A stretch of 64,000 nucleotides of DNA. Source: Jannaschia maritima (GTDB taxonomy: Bacteria; Pseudomonadota; Alphaproteobacteria; Rhodobacterales; Rhodobacteraceae). Location: NCBI RefSeq assembly GCF_030973515.1, contig NZ_JARGZA010000007.1:1-64000 (forward strand), written 5' to 3'. The notes below the pieces were generated by a model. The model made no database searches. It was not told the DNA's origin and was given only the letters and a program-made list of their open reading frames with translations. The translations under genes and the position numbers were made by a program. Positions 25,726 through 34,931 of this stretch are shown piece after piece (positions within the stretch are counted from its first letter, which is position 1; each line of letters begins with the position of its first letter).

Positions 25726-27651
25726 TCAATTCCATTCCCGCGGGATCACGGACTCGAAGACGTCGCGGTGGACGTCCCCCCCTCCGTCGGTGGCATGGAC
25801 GGTGCAGCGGGACGCGAAGGCGTCGGCATCACCTTGGAGATAGGCCTCCACCACCACGCGCGCATCCATGGGTCCCTTCGCGTGACGCCATTCGATCAAC
25901 ACACGCGCTGTCGCGGTCGTCGGATCGGCGGGAACGACGGTCCAGTCCTCGTGCTGCACGGTGGCGAAGGTCATACCGTGATCCTCGATCCGCCAGGTGC
26001 CCATGTCGTCGCGCACCGTCACGCGGGCGGGCGGGCCTGCATCCACCTCGCGCGTCCGTCGGGGAGGCGTGACCTCTACGCGGCCCGTGGGCAGGTTCGG
26101 CGGCGGCGGCGGCGGCGGCGCGATCGGCGTGCCCGATGCGACGGGAAGCCGCAGGACGCCGTCCACCCGCAGGCGCACCGGGGCGGGGGCGGGCCAGACC
26201 TGCGGCCAATGCCCGGTCGTGGCCGACAATCGAAGGACGTGGCCGCGCCGGAGGCGATAGGCGGTCACGTCCAGGGGCACGCTCACGCGGACCGCCTCCC
26301 CCGGGACCAGCGCGCGGGGCGTCCGGTCGCTGTCCGCCCGGTTCAGCGAGGCGACGCCGAACCCGATCCGCGTGGCGCGTCCCGACGGGTCTACGTCCAT
26401 CAGGCGCAGCGCCAGTTGCGCCACCGGCGCATCCGGGACCACGCTCAGGTCGGCCACCGGCCGTCCCAGCAGGTCGAGCGGGGCGTCCACCGGCCAGTCC
26501 CACACCGTCGCCTCCGCGTCGGCGGGGGTCTGTTCGGCGGGCAGCTCGGGGCCCGTCGCGAAGGCGCACCACGGCATGACCTCGCCCCCGTCCACGCCCG
26601 CCGCGATCCCGCCGTCCACGTCGGCGGGGGTCAGGGTACGGACATCCCATGCCTGCGCCAGCGCGGGGGCGGCGACCCACGTTCCTTCCGTTTCGGGATG
26701 GGGCATCGGTCCGGGGGGCATCCCTTCCCGCCGGAACGCGCGCACCTCGCCCGGGCGGTCGAAGGCGGGTTGGCCCGCGAAGACGCGGCCGAAGAACGCG
26801 ATCCATTCGCCCACCGCGTCGAAGGACGGCCCCGGCAACGACTGATGCGGATAGCGGTGCATCGACGGCGTCAGCCACGCCTGCCACGGCGCGTGCAGGC
26901 GGGGCAGCAGGTCCGCGGCGGCGTTGGCGAACATGGGATCGTGCTGCCCCCAGGCCAGCCAGAGCGGGATGTCCACCTTCGACCAGTCCCGAATCAGGCG
27001 GTTGTCCCAGTACGGGCCGCGCGACTGGTTGCGCAGGAACCCGTCCAGCTGCGGCGTCAGGTCGCTCAGGCGTTCGCGCCAGACCCCCCGCCAGTCATCC
27101 ACGACGTCCGGGTCGGGCGGGCGGGCGTTCAGCGCGGTCACGGTGGTGGCCCAGCCGAACACCCGGTTCAGGATGGCCCCCCCGCGATAGAACATGCCGA
27201 ACTGATACGTGTCGTGGCTGAAGCAGCACGCCACCGCGGCCTTCAGCGCGGGAGGCCTGCGCGCCGCGGTGAAGATCACGTTCGCCCCGCCCCAGGATAT
27301 GCCGACCATGCCCACCTGCCCGTCGCACCAATCCCGCGCGGCGATCCAGGCGATGCACTCCTCCGTGTCGGCGCCCGCCGTGACCTTCACGCTGTCGGAC
27401 AGCAGCCCCTCGCTGTCGCCCGACCCGCGCATGTCCACCCGCAGACACGCGAAGCCCGCGGCGGCCAGACGGGGGTGGATCGTGGCGTCCCGGGCCCAGG
27501 TCACGTCGCGGCGGCGATAGGGGACGATCTCCAGGATCGCGGGCACGGGCCCCGCGCCGTCGGGCCGCCACAGCGTCGCGGCCAGCCGCGTGCCGTCCGA
27601 CATGGGGATCCACACGGTGTCGGTGCGGGCGACGGGGTGATCCATGCTCAA
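25726..27651 (-). CDS. CocE/NonD-family hydrolase (X-Pro dipeptidyl-peptidase S15 type), about 641 aa
   Basis: N-terminal alpha/beta-hydrolase domain of the cocaine-esterase/PepX class: VDMRGSGDSEG, nucleophile elbow GISWGGAN (Ser about residue 118), a cap domain, and acid/His residues near HDPMF and MHRYPHQS. A C-terminal jelly-roll domain follows (residues 350-640) with a run of seven prolines coded by a GGC-type repeat. A good ribosome site (gggagg) lies 7 bases before a TTG at 27651 and 13 before an ATG at 27645; TTG fits spacing better. Divergent from the peptide-ABC ATPase, which suggests peptide or ester breakdown linked to uptake. Substrate unknown. Confidence 0.88.
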   Translation of the reverse strand: MSMDHPVARTDTVWIPMSDGTRLAATLWRPDGAGPVPAILEIVPYRRRDVTWARDATIHPRLAAAGFACLRVDMRGSGDSEGLLSDSVKVTAGADTEECIAWIAARDWCDGQVGMVGISWGGANVIFTAARRPPALKAAVACCFSHDTYQFGMFYRGGAILNRVFGWATTVTALNARPPDPDVVDDWRGVWRERLSDLTPQLDGFLRNQSRGPYWDNRLIRDWSKVDIPLWLAWGQHDPMFANAAADLLPRLHAPWQAWLTPSMHRYPHQSLPGPSFDAVGEWIAFFGRVFAGQPAFDRPGEVRAFRREGMPPGPMPHPETEGTWVAAPALAQAWDVRTLTPADVDGGIAAGVDGGEVMPWCAFATGPELPAEQTPADAEATVWDWPVDAPLDLLGRPVADLSVVPDAPVAQLALRLMDVDPSGRATRIGFGVASLNRADSDRTPRALVPGEAVRVSVPLDVTAYRLRRGHVLRLSATTGHWPQVWPAPAPVRLRVDGVLRLPVASGTPIAPPPPPPPNLPTGRVEVTPPRRTREVDAGPPARVTVRDDMGTWRIEDHGMTFATVQHEDWTVVPADPTTATARVLIEWRHAKGPMDARVVVEAYLQGDADAFASRCTVHATDGGGDVHRDVFESVIPREWN

Positions 27652-27704
27652 CGGGCAACCTCCCTTGTCTTTGCGGTGCGGCGCATCGGTGCCAAGGTGG
27701 CGAC

Positions 27705-29357
27705 ATGACCGAACCGCTTCTGCGCGTGGAGGGGCTGACCCTCGACTATCCGACCGAGACGGGCACGTTCCGGGCCGTCGATGACGTGTCCTTCGACGTC
27801 CACCGCGGCGAGATCCTGGGCCTCGCGGGCGAGAGCGGGGCGGGCAAGTCCACCGTGGCCGCCGCGATCCTGGGCCTGATCGACGCGCCCGGGCGCATCG
27901 CCGCCGGACGGCTCCTCCTGGACGGGACCGACCTGGCCACCGCGGCTCCGGCGACGATGCGGTCCCTGCGGGGCCGCCGGATCGGCGCGGTCTTCCAGGA
28001 TCCGCTGACCGCGCTGAACCCGGTCCTGACCGTCGGGCGCCAGGTCGCCTGGGCGGTGGAGCGTGTGACGGCGCATCGCGGCGGGGCGGCGCGGGCCCGG
28101 GCGGCCGAACTGCTGGACGCGGTGGGCCTGCCGGACGCCCGCGCCCAGATGCGCCGCTATCCGCACCAGCTGTCGGGCGGGATGCGGCAGCGGGTCGTCA
28201 TCGCCATCGCGCTGGCGGGCGACCCCGACCTGATCATCGCGGACGAGCCCACGACCGCGCTGGACGTGTCGATCCAGAAGGGCGTGCTCGACCTGCTGCG
28301 AGGCATGTGCCGGGACCGGGGCATCGGCGTCATCCTGGTCACGCACGACATGGCCGTGATGGCCGAGACCGCCGACCGCCTGGCCGTCATGCGCCACGGC
28401 CGCATCGTGGAGGCCGGGCCCTGCCGCGACCTGATCGCCGCGCCGACGCACCCCTACGTCCGCCGCCTGATCGCCGCCGTCCCCCCGTCCGACCGTCGCC
28501 TCGACCGCTTCGAGGGGGTGGACGACGCGCAGGCCGCGCCGTCCGGCCCCGCGACGCGGCGGGCGGATGCGCCCGCGGGGGCCGAGGCCGCGCTGGAGGT
28601 GACGGACCTTTCCGTCCGCTTCGGGACCCTCGTGGCCGTGGCGGACGCGGCCTTCGCCGTGGCACGGGGCGAAAGCTTCGGGATCGTGGGCGAATCCGGG
28701 TCCGGCAAGTCCACCCTGGTGCGCGCGGTGGCGGGACTGGCGCCCAAGGCGTCCGGCACCGTCCGGCTGCACGGCGCGGACGTGACCGCCCGGGGCACCG
28801 ACCGCGCGGTGCGCCGCGCGTCGCTGGGCCTGCAGATGGTGTTCCAGGACCCGTTCTCCTCGCTCGACCCGCGGCAATCCGTGCTCGACTGCCTGCTGGA
28901 GCCGATGACCGTCCACGGCCTCGTGCCCCGGAGCGAACGCCGCGACCGCGCGGCGGCCCTGCTCGAACGCGTGGGGCTGGGGGCCGACGCGCTGGGCAAG
29001 CTCCCGCACGCCTTCTCGGGCGGCCAGCGCCAGCGGATCTGCATCGCCCGCGCCCTCGTGATGGAACCCACGGTCCTGATCTGCGACGAGCCGACATCGG
29101 CCCTGGACGTCTCCGTCCAGGCGTCGATCCTGAACCTGATGAAGGACCTCCAGGCCGAACGCGGCATGGCGCTGATCTTCATCTCCCACGACCTCAGCGT
29201 CGTGCGCCAGATGTGCGACCGGACCGCCGTGATGGAGAAGGGCCGCATCGTCGAGCTGGCCCCCACCGAACGCATCTTCGAAGCGCCGGCGCATCCCTAC
29301 ACCCGCCGCCTGCGCGACCTGATGCCCAAGTTCCAGGCACAGGGCGCGGGCCGCTAG
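27705..29357 (+). CDS. Dipeptide/oligopeptide-type ABC double ATPase, 550 aa
   Basis: Two fused ATP-binding domains of the DppD-DppF kind. First Walker [10 protein letters not shown] at residues 42-50, signature LSGGMRQR, Walker [13 protein letters not shown]. Second Walker [10 protein letters not shown] near 329-337, signature FSGGQRQR, Walker [12 protein letters not shown]. Both domains end with the oligopeptide-transporter C-terminal pattern (HPYVRRL; HPYTRRL). It is not in the same operon as the permeases at 30739-32603 but faces them, and no other ATPase is available for them, so it most likely powers that importer. Confidence 0.92.
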   Translation: MTEPLLRVEGLTLDYPTETGTFRAVDDVSFDVHRGEILGLAGESGAGKSTVAAAILGLIDAPGRIAAGRLLLDGTDLATAAPATMRSLRGRRIGAVFQDPLTALNPVLTVGRQVAWAVERVTAHRGGAARARAAELLDAVGLPDARAQMRRYPHQLSGGMRQRVVIAIALAGDPDLIIADEPTTALDVSIQKGVLDLLRGMCRDRGIGVILVTHDMAVMAETADRLAVMRHGRIVEAGPCRDLIAAPTHPYVRRLIAAVPPSDRRLDRFEGVDDAQAAPSGPATRRADAPAGAEAALEVTDLSVRFGTLVAVADAAFAVARGESFGIVGESGSGKSTLVRAVAGLAPKASGTVRLHGADVTARGTDRAVRRASLGLQMVFQDPFSSLDPRQSVLDCLLEPMTVHGLVPRSERRDRAAALLERVGLGADALGKLPHAFSGGQRQRICIARALVMEPTVLICDEPTSALDVSVQASILNLMKDLQAERGMALIFISHDLSVVRQMCDRTAVMEKGRIVELAPTERIFEAPAHPYTRRLRDLMPKFQAQGAGR

Positions 29358-29464
29358 GGGGTGGGGCATCCCGGGCTCGACCCAAGACGCGGATGTTCGA
29401 CGCGGAACCGTCGGAGCAGCGCCACCGAGGCCCCGGACCGGGTCCGGGGAGCGATGGGCGGGGT

Positions 29465-30742
29465 CTATCCTCTCCATACCGCCCCCCCCCGCGCCGGGTC
29501 GGCGACGGGGCCGTCCGGGTCGATGGCGTGGACCGCGCCGAAGGGGCGGGGGGCGGCGGCGATGGCCGCATCGGGATGGGCCGCGCGCAGGTCCGCATCC
29601 GCGCGCGGGTCCAGCGCCACGCCGTCGCCGTCCAGGCCCCAGCGCGGTCGGTCAATGGCCGCCGCCAATCCCTGCCCCGCCCGCCGCGCGGCCAGCACCT
29701 GGACCAGGGCCGCGGGGATATGCGCGCCGCCCTGCGCGCCCGCGACCAGGGTGGGGCGACCGTCCGTGACCGCCAGGACGGGGGCCAGGGCCGACAGGCG
29801 CGGTTGGCCCGGGGCGGACCCACCAGGGCGGGGGTCGAACCCGCTCATGCAGCCGTTCCAGAAATGGCCCCCGGTGAAGTCCCCCGACGGCAGGGCCAGG
29901 GACGACGACAGGGCGACGGCGCAGTTTCCGTCCACGACGGAGATATGGGTGGTCCCGGCGGCGGCGGGCTCCCGCGACGCGGCGGCCCAGGCGCGGCGCA
30001 GGGCGTCCGGCGAGGCACCGTGCCGCAGCGCATCCAGCACGATGCCGCCCGCCGTCGGGTGCGGCGTCGCGTGCAAGTCGCCCCAGGTCGCGGGCGCGAC
30101 GACCTCGGCCGGAACGACCTCCGCCGCCGACCACGACGCGCCGGGGGGCGGGGCCGGATCGGTCCCCCCGGCGATGGCGGTCAGGGTCGCGGCATAGGCG
30201 GGGTTCCGGCAGACCTGTCCCGCCCGGGCGGCTCCGAAGACGGCGCGGGCCGACGCCATGCGGTCGGCATAGGGTCCCGACGCGACCAGCCGGGCGAAGT
30301 CGGCGGAGATGGCGAAGCCGTCCCGCGCCGAACGGATCGCGGGGGCGATCAGGTCGCCCCAGGGCATGGTCCCGCCCCATTCGTGCAGCGCGCGCAGGCC
30401 GGGCAGCCAGCCGGGCACGGCGATGGCGGCCGGACCGCGGGCGTTCGGGTCCCCTTGGACGACGTGGGACAACCCGTCCGCCGACCGGCCCCGGTATCCG
30501 GTCGCCCAAGCCGCCGGCATGTCGGCAGCAGGTCGCCGCGCGGGGAACACCCAGGCCCGCACCCCCTGCCCCGCGCGGTGGACCAGCGACGCGCCGAAGC
30601 CCCCCGGACCCGCGTTCATCGGGTCCACCACCGACTGCACGAAGGCCGCGGCGATCGCCGCGTCCGCCGCCGACCCCCCGTCCCGCAGCACCGCCGCGGC
30701 GGCGTCCGTGGCGGGCGGCTGCGCGGTGGTGACGGCCCTCAA
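29465..30742 (-). CDS. Gamma-glutamyltransferase family protein, compact (425 aa)
   Basis: Ntn-hydrolase of the GGT family. The self-processing and catalytic threonine is T264 in GTTHISVVDGN; N-terminal DGGSAADAAIAAAF and NAGPGGFGA, and C-terminal SALAPVLA and AQGGAHIP, agree with the family. It is shorter than typical enzymes of about 530-580 aa, mainly in the large subunit. No signal peptide is visible, unlike many periplasmic GGTs. TTG start at 30742 overlaps the permease stop (TTGA) and leads straight into the conserved region. Being last in a peptide-importer operon, it may split gamma-glutamyl compounds after uptake. Confidence 0.85.
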   Translation of the reverse strand: MRAVTTAQPPATDAAAAVLRDGGSAADAAIAAAFVQSVVDPMNAGPGGFGASLVHRAGQGVRAWVFPARRPAADMPAAWATGYRGRSADGLSHVVQGDPNARGPAAIAVPGWLPGLRALHEWGGTMPWGDLIAPAIRSARDGFAISADFARLVASGPYADRMASARAVFGAARAGQVCRNPAYAATLTAIAGGTDPAPPPGASWSAAEVVPAEVVAPATWGDLHATPHPTAGGIVLDALRHGASPDALRRAWAAASREPAAAGTTHISVVDGNCAVALSSSLALPSGDFTGGHFWNGCMSGFDPRPGGSAPGQPRLSALAPVLAVTDGRPTLVAGAQGGAHIPAALVQVLAARRAGQGLAAAIDRPRWGLDGDGVALDPRADADLRAAHPDAAIAAAPRPFGAVHAIDPDGPVADPARGGAVWRG

Positions 30743-31641
30743 CCCCGCCGCCTGCGCGGGTTCAGCAGGTCGCGCAGGCGGTCGCTGACCAGGTTGATCG
30801 AGAAGACCAGGACCAGCAGCGCCAGCGCGGGAAACACGCTGATCCACCAGAACCCGTTCAGCATGAACTGGAACCCGTTATAGACCAGCCGCCCCAGCGA
30901 TGGCTCCGTCACCGGCAGGCCGACGCCCAGGAAGGACAGCGTCGCCTCCAGCGTGATGGCGTGCGCGACCTCGACCGTGGCCACCACGGTCAGGGGCGGC
31001 AGGCAGTTGGGCAGCACGTGCCGCATCAGGATCCGCAGACCGGAGAACCCCATCAGCTTGGCGGCCTGGACGTATTCCTTCTCCATCTCGACCAGGGCGG
31101 AGGCCCGGACCGTGCGCGCGAAATAGACCCACTGCACAGTGACCAGCGCGATGATCGTCTTGTCCACCCCCCGCCCCAGCACCGCCAGCAGCACCAGCGC
31201 CACCAGGATCGACGGGATCGCCAGCTGGATGTCCACGACCCGCATCACCAGCGCGTCCACCCAACCCCGGCGATAGGCCGCGATCAGGCCCAGCGCCGTG
31301 CCGATGACGAAGGACACCGCCGACGCCACCGCGGCCACGATCAGGCTGATCCGCAGGCCATAGACGATGGCCGACCACAGGTCGCGCCCCTGCTCGTCGG
31401 TGCCCAGGGGATGCGCGACGCCCGCGAAGTCCCTTTCGCCCGGGGCCAAGCGGGCATCCATGATCGAGAAGGCCGACAGGTCGTAGGGGTCGTGGATCAC
31501 GAAGACGGGCGCGAAGACGCACAGGACCACGATCGCCGCGAAGACCACTGCGCCCAGCACCGCGCCCGGCGCGCGGCCGAAGTCGCGCAGCACCCGGCGC
31601 ATCCCCCGGGGGGGCGGGGCGACGGCGACCGCGTCGGTCAT
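30739..31641 (-). CDS. Peptide ABC transporter permease (DppC-like), 300 aa
   Basis: Inner-membrane permease with an N-terminal helix at about residues 27-50 and the DppC core starting GTDEQGRDLWSAIVYGLR. The EAA loop MEKEYVQAAKLMGFSGLRI and PNCLPPLTVV follow. Overlaps the upstream permease stop (ATGA) and the downstream GGT start (TTGA), so the four genes SBP-permease-permease-GGT form one operon. Pairs with the permease at 31638-32603. Confidence 0.93.
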   Translation of the reverse strand: MTDAVAVAPPPRGMRRVLRDFGRAPGAVLGAVVFAAIVVLCVFAPVFVIHDPYDLSAFSIMDARLAPGERDFAGVAHPLGTDEQGRDLWSAIVYGLRISLIVAAVASAVSFVIGTALGLIAAYRRGWVDALVMRVVDIQLAIPSILVALVLLAVLGRGVDKTIIALVTVQWVYFARTVRASALVEMEKEYVQAAKLMGFSGLRILMRHVLPNCLPPLTVVATVEVAHAITLEATLSFLGVGLPVTEPSLGRLVYNGFQFMLNGFWWISVFPALALLVLVFSINLVSDRLRDLLNPRRRRG

Positions 31642-32603
31642 CGCGGCCGCACCCGCGGGTCGAGCAGGGCATAGACCAGGTCGACCGCGATGTTGATGAC
31701 GACGAACAGCGTCACCACCACCATGATGTAGGCGACGACCAGGGGCCGGTCCAGGCGCTGGATCGCCTCGATGATCAGACGGCCCACGCCGGGCCAGGCG
31801 AAGATCGACTCGGTCACGACCGCGAAGGCGATCAGCAGGCCGAACTGCATGCCGACCACGGTGACGATGGGGATGGCGATGTATTTCAGCACGTGGTTGC
31901 GGATGATCCAGCCGTCCGGGTGCCCCTGCGCGCGGGCGAAGCGCACGAAGTCCAGGTCCATCGCCTCGATCATGCCGGACCGCGTCAGGCGGATCACGAA
32001 GGCCATGGGGAACAGCGCCAGGTTCAGCGCGGGCAGCAGGACGTGGCGCAGCCCGTCCAGCGTGAACAGCGACGACGACAGCCCCAGCACCGTGCCGACC
32101 TCGCCCCGCCCCGTCGACGGCAGCCAGCCCAGCCAGACCGAGAACACGAGGATCAGCGCCAGGCCCACCATGAACGTCGGCATCGAGAAGCCCAGGATCG
32201 ACGCCGTCACCAGGCCCCGGTCCACCCCGGAATAGGGCCGGGCCCCCGCGATCAGGCCCAGGGGCACGCCGATCGCCACCGCCAGGACGATGGCCGCGAA
32301 GGCCAGCTCCAGCGTGGCGGGCAGGCGGATCAGGATCACGTCCATCGCGTCCTGCCGGAAGGTGAAGGATTGCCCGAACTCACCCTGGAACAGGTTGCCC
32401 ACGAAGACCGCGTATTGCTGCCACAGCGGCAGGTCCAGGCCCATCGACCGGCGCAGCGCGGCCTCCGTCTCCGCGTTCGCGTCGGGCGACAACAGCAGCG
32501 ACACGGGATCCCCGATCGCATAGACCCCCACGAACACCAGGAGCGAGACGACCGCCAGCACGATCGCCCCCTCCAGCAGCCGCTTGAGCAGGTAGGCCCC
32601 CAC
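31638..32603 (-). CDS. Peptide ABC transporter permease (DppB-like), 321 aa
   Basis: DppB-type permease: first helix at residues 9-30 (LEGAIVLAVVSLLVFVGVYAIGD), a periplasmic segment with MGLDLPLWQQYAVFV, then five helices. EAA loop LDFVRFARAQGHPDGWII; the closing WPGVGRLIIEAIQRLD and DLVYALLDPRVR are family hallmarks. It begins 6 bases after the binding-protein gene and overlaps the next permease. Confidence 0.93.
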   Translation of the reverse strand: MGAYLLKRLLEGAIVLAVVSLLVFVGVYAIGDPVSLLLSPDANAETEAALRRSMGLDLPLWQQYAVFVGNLFQGEFGQSFTFRQDAMDVILIRLPATLELAFAAIVLAVAIGVPLGLIAGARPYSGVDRGLVTASILGFSMPTFMVGLALILVFSVWLGWLPSTGRGEVGTVLGLSSSLFTLDGLRHVLLPALNLALFPMAFVIRLTRSGMIEAMDLDFVRFARAQGHPDGWIIRNHVLKYIAIPIVTVVGMQFGLLIAFAVVTESIFAWPGVGRLIIEAIQRLDRPLVVAYIMVVVTLFVVINIAVDLVYALLDPRVRPR

Positions 32604-32609
32604 CGGGAG

Positions 32610-34166
32610 TCAGTCGGTGGTGGTCACGTTGACGGCCAGGCTCGTCTCGTCGGCCATGATGGTATAGTCCAGCCCCTCCCGCAGGGCGACGATGACCGCC
32701 TGCGCGTGCAGCGGCACGTAGGCCGCCTCGCTCGACAGCAGGCGCATCGCCTCCGCCATGGCCTCGCCGCGGGCATCCGTGTCCATGACGGCGATGGACT
32801 CGTCGATCATCGGGTCGGCCGCGTCGATCAGCGTGCCGCCGTTCCACGACCCGCCGGAGCGGAACACCGACGGCAGGACCGATCCGGCATGGCCCTGGCT
32901 GTTGCCCCAGCCCAGCATCCAGGCGCCGAACTCGCCTTCCCGCATCGGCGTGAAGTAGGCGGAGCGCGGCATCGTGTCGACGGTGGTCTGCACGCCCGCG
33001 CGGGTGAACATCTGGCCCACCGCCTGACAGATCGCCGCGTCGTTGACATAGCGGTCGTTGGGGCAGGACAGGGTCAGGGCGAAGCCGTCGGGATAGCCGG
33101 CTTCCGCCAGCATCGCCGCCGCGTCGCCGGCCGCGTCCTCCAGGTCGTCGGCATGGCCCAGGAAGCCCGCGGGCACGGCCTGCGTGGCCGGCGTGGCCAG
33201 CCCGTCCATGATCCGGTCGGCGATCAGATCCTGATCGACGGCGGCGGCCAGGGCCTGGCGCACGCCGGGAACCGACAGGGGGTTGGGGTCCAGGGGCGTG
33301 CCGGACGCGTCGGTCACGTCCGGGTGCGGCGCGGGATCGGACTGGAACTGGATGAAGATCACCCGCGCCGACGGCCCGGACACCACGCTCACCCCGTCCG
33401 CGTCCCGCAGGCGCCCGACGTCGAGCGGCGGCACCGCGTCGATGAAGTCCACGTCGCCCGCCAGCAGCGCCGCGACGCGGCTGCCGTCGTTGGGCATCTC
33501 GCGCAGGACGACCCGCTCGAAGGCGGGGGCGCCGTCGAAGTAGTCCTCGTTCGCCTCCAGCACGACCTCCTCGCCCTGGCGCCACTCGACGAAGCGATAC
33601 GGCCCCGTTCCGATCGCGGCCGTGCCGTCGTTGAAGTCGGCGGTGGTGACGCCCGGGTCCAGTTCGTCCGAGATGATGAAGATCGTGAACAGCTGCGAGA
33701 TGAAGTTCGGCACCGGCACGTCGGTGGTGACGCGGATCTTGTGGGGCGACAGGACCTCCACGTTCGTGATGGGCGCCATCTTCTCGGTGTTCAGGCCGTC
33801 CGACCCCTCCACCGTGGGCAGGCGTTCGAGCGTGAACAGCACGTCGTCCGCGTCGAAGGCGGACCCGTCGTGGAAGGTCACGCCCTCGCGCAGGTCGATC
33901 TCCCAGGTCAGGTCGTCGACCAGGGTGTATCCGGTCGCCAGCTTCGGCACCGGCTGCAGGTTGGGCGACCGCATGAACAGCGCGTCGTAGACGTGGGAAT
34001 AGTACGTCTCGTCGGACCCCAGCGCGCCGAGCTGCGGATCGAAGGAGGACGGGGTCACCGACAATCCCATCGTCAGCGTCCCCTCCTGCGCGAGCGCGGG
34101 CGCTGCGAACGGGGTTGCCAGCATCGCCGCGAGGACGGCAGATCGTATGGACGGCGCGGACGGCAT
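32610..34166 (-). CDS. Family-5 extracellular solute-binding protein (peptide-type), 518 aa
   Basis: Signal peptide at residues 1-26 (ends AAPALAQ). Mature part shows family-5 features: TPSSFDPQLGALG near the start, LREGVTFHDGSAFDADDVLFTLER and TGPYRFVEW. It delivers ligand to the DppBC-like permeases encoded next. ATG at 34166 is supported by a ggggag ribosome site 7 bases upstream; the TTG that overlaps that site is rejected. The co-transcribed gamma-glutamyltransferase hints at a glutathione-like or gamma-glutamyl peptide, but binding specificity cannot be read. Confidence 0.92.
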   Translation of the reverse strand: MPSAPSIRSAVLAAMLATPFAAPALAQEGTLTMGLSVTPSSFDPQLGALGSDETYYSHVYDALFMRSPNLQPVPKLATGYTLVDDLTWEIDLREGVTFHDGSAFDADDVLFTLERLPTVEGSDGLNTEKMAPITNVEVLSPHKIRVTTDVPVPNFISQLFTIFIISDELDPGVTTADFNDGTAAIGTGPYRFVEWRQGEEVVLEANEDYFDGAPAFERVVLREMPNDGSRVAALLAGDVDFIDAVPPLDVGRLRDADGVSVVSGPSARVIFIQFQSDPAPHPDVTDASGTPLDPNPLSVPGVRQALAAAVDQDLIADRIMDGLATPATQAVPAGFLGHADDLEDAAGDAAAMLAEAGYPDGFALTLSCPNDRYVNDAAICQAVGQMFTRAGVQTTVDTMPRSAYFTPMREGEFGAWMLGWGNSQGHAGSVLPSVFRSGGSWNGGTLIDAADPMIDESIAVMDTDARGEAMAEAMRLLSSEAAYVPLHAQAVIVALREGLDYTIMADETSLAVNVTTTD

Positions 34167-34259
34167 AGGTGGACTCCCCAACTCGATGGCTTCGTCGCAG
34201 CGTGGAAAGCTCCTGGCGTCTTGTCCAAGACCGATCCGGCATCAATCGAAAGGTCGTCC

Positions 34260-34478
34260 ATGCCCTTCCTGGAAGTCAACATCGCCCCGGGGCGCGACGC
34301 GGACGCGAAGGCCGCCCTGATCGCCGACCTGACGGAGGTGGTCGTCCGCCACCTGGGCGTGCCCGCCCCCACGGTCGCCGTCCTGATCCGCGAGGAACCG
34401 GCCGAGAACTGGGGCCGCGGCGGCCTGTCGAAGACCGCGCTGGACCGCAAGCGGGCGGCGGGCGAGGACGTGGACTGA
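34260..34478 (+). CDS. 4-oxalocrotonate tautomerase-family protein, 72 aa
   Basis: Small protein beginning MPFLEVNIAPG. After removal of Met the N-terminal Pro1 is the general base of tautomerases. The pattern (helix KAALIADLTEVVVRHLG, then VAVLIREEPAENWGRGG) matches the 4-OT fold, with W and R residues near 52-56 at the active-site edge. It is divergent from the binding-protein gene with 93 bases between. The reaction (keto-enol isomerisation) is family knowledge; substrate unknown. Confidence 0.85.
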   Translation: MPFLEVNIAPGRDADAKAALIADLTEVVVRHLGVPAPTVAVLIREEPAENWGRGGLSKTALDRKRAAGEDVD

Positions 34479-34931
34479 CCATGCCGGGAGCCGAGGCACC
34501 GAACGGTGCGCGCGGTCGAGCCGGCCGCCACGCGCCGACAGCGTATGCCACCGCGTATGCACGGGGGCGAAGGACCGGTCCCGCAGGGGCGGGACGGTCC
34601 GGGGGACCGTTCCGAGGGCCGCAGCGCGGGCCGCGCGAGCGGCCCGCCGGACCACCCCCCGCACGGAACGCCGCCGTTCTGCAACCCCGACGCAACGCGC
34701 GGTGCCGATATGTCCCGCCGTATGCACGGGGGGTGCACGGGGGGTGTACGGGGGGTGCATGCGACGATCCGTCCCGAACGGACTGCCTCGAATCCGGGCG
34801 ACCCACGCAACGGCGTTGATTTCGAACGCTGAATCCCGTCGCGCGCAATTCGACCTATTCTTCCGCTCCGGCCCGCCCCCGCTCGGCCCTACAACCCCCG
34901 TCTATGGCGGATATCGAACGCGGGGGAGCCG
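34479..34931. other. Intergenic region carrying a repeat element (copy B)
   Basis: 453 bases between the tautomerase and the convergent TctA gene without a convincing gene. The stretch 34555-34761 is the second copy of the element seen at 13023-13200. It also contains a stem GTCCCGC/GCGGGAC near 34578-34596, so the transcript would be strongly structured. Confidence 0.5.
34723..34761 (+). repeat. 11-base-period G-rich tandem array (copy B)
   Basis: Units tgcacgggggg (34723-34733), tgcacgggggg (34734-34744), tgtacgggggg (34745-34755), then partial tgcatg. Same unit, period and orientation as 13168-13200, but one more intact unit. A lone tatgcacggggg at about 34557-34567 begins the larger element. 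Confidence 0.72.

Noticed and set aside
34479-34860. Short ORFs rich in HGGCTGG-like text in the copy B gap
   Set aside because: They are translations of the 11-base G-rich array and differ in frame between copies; no coding signal.
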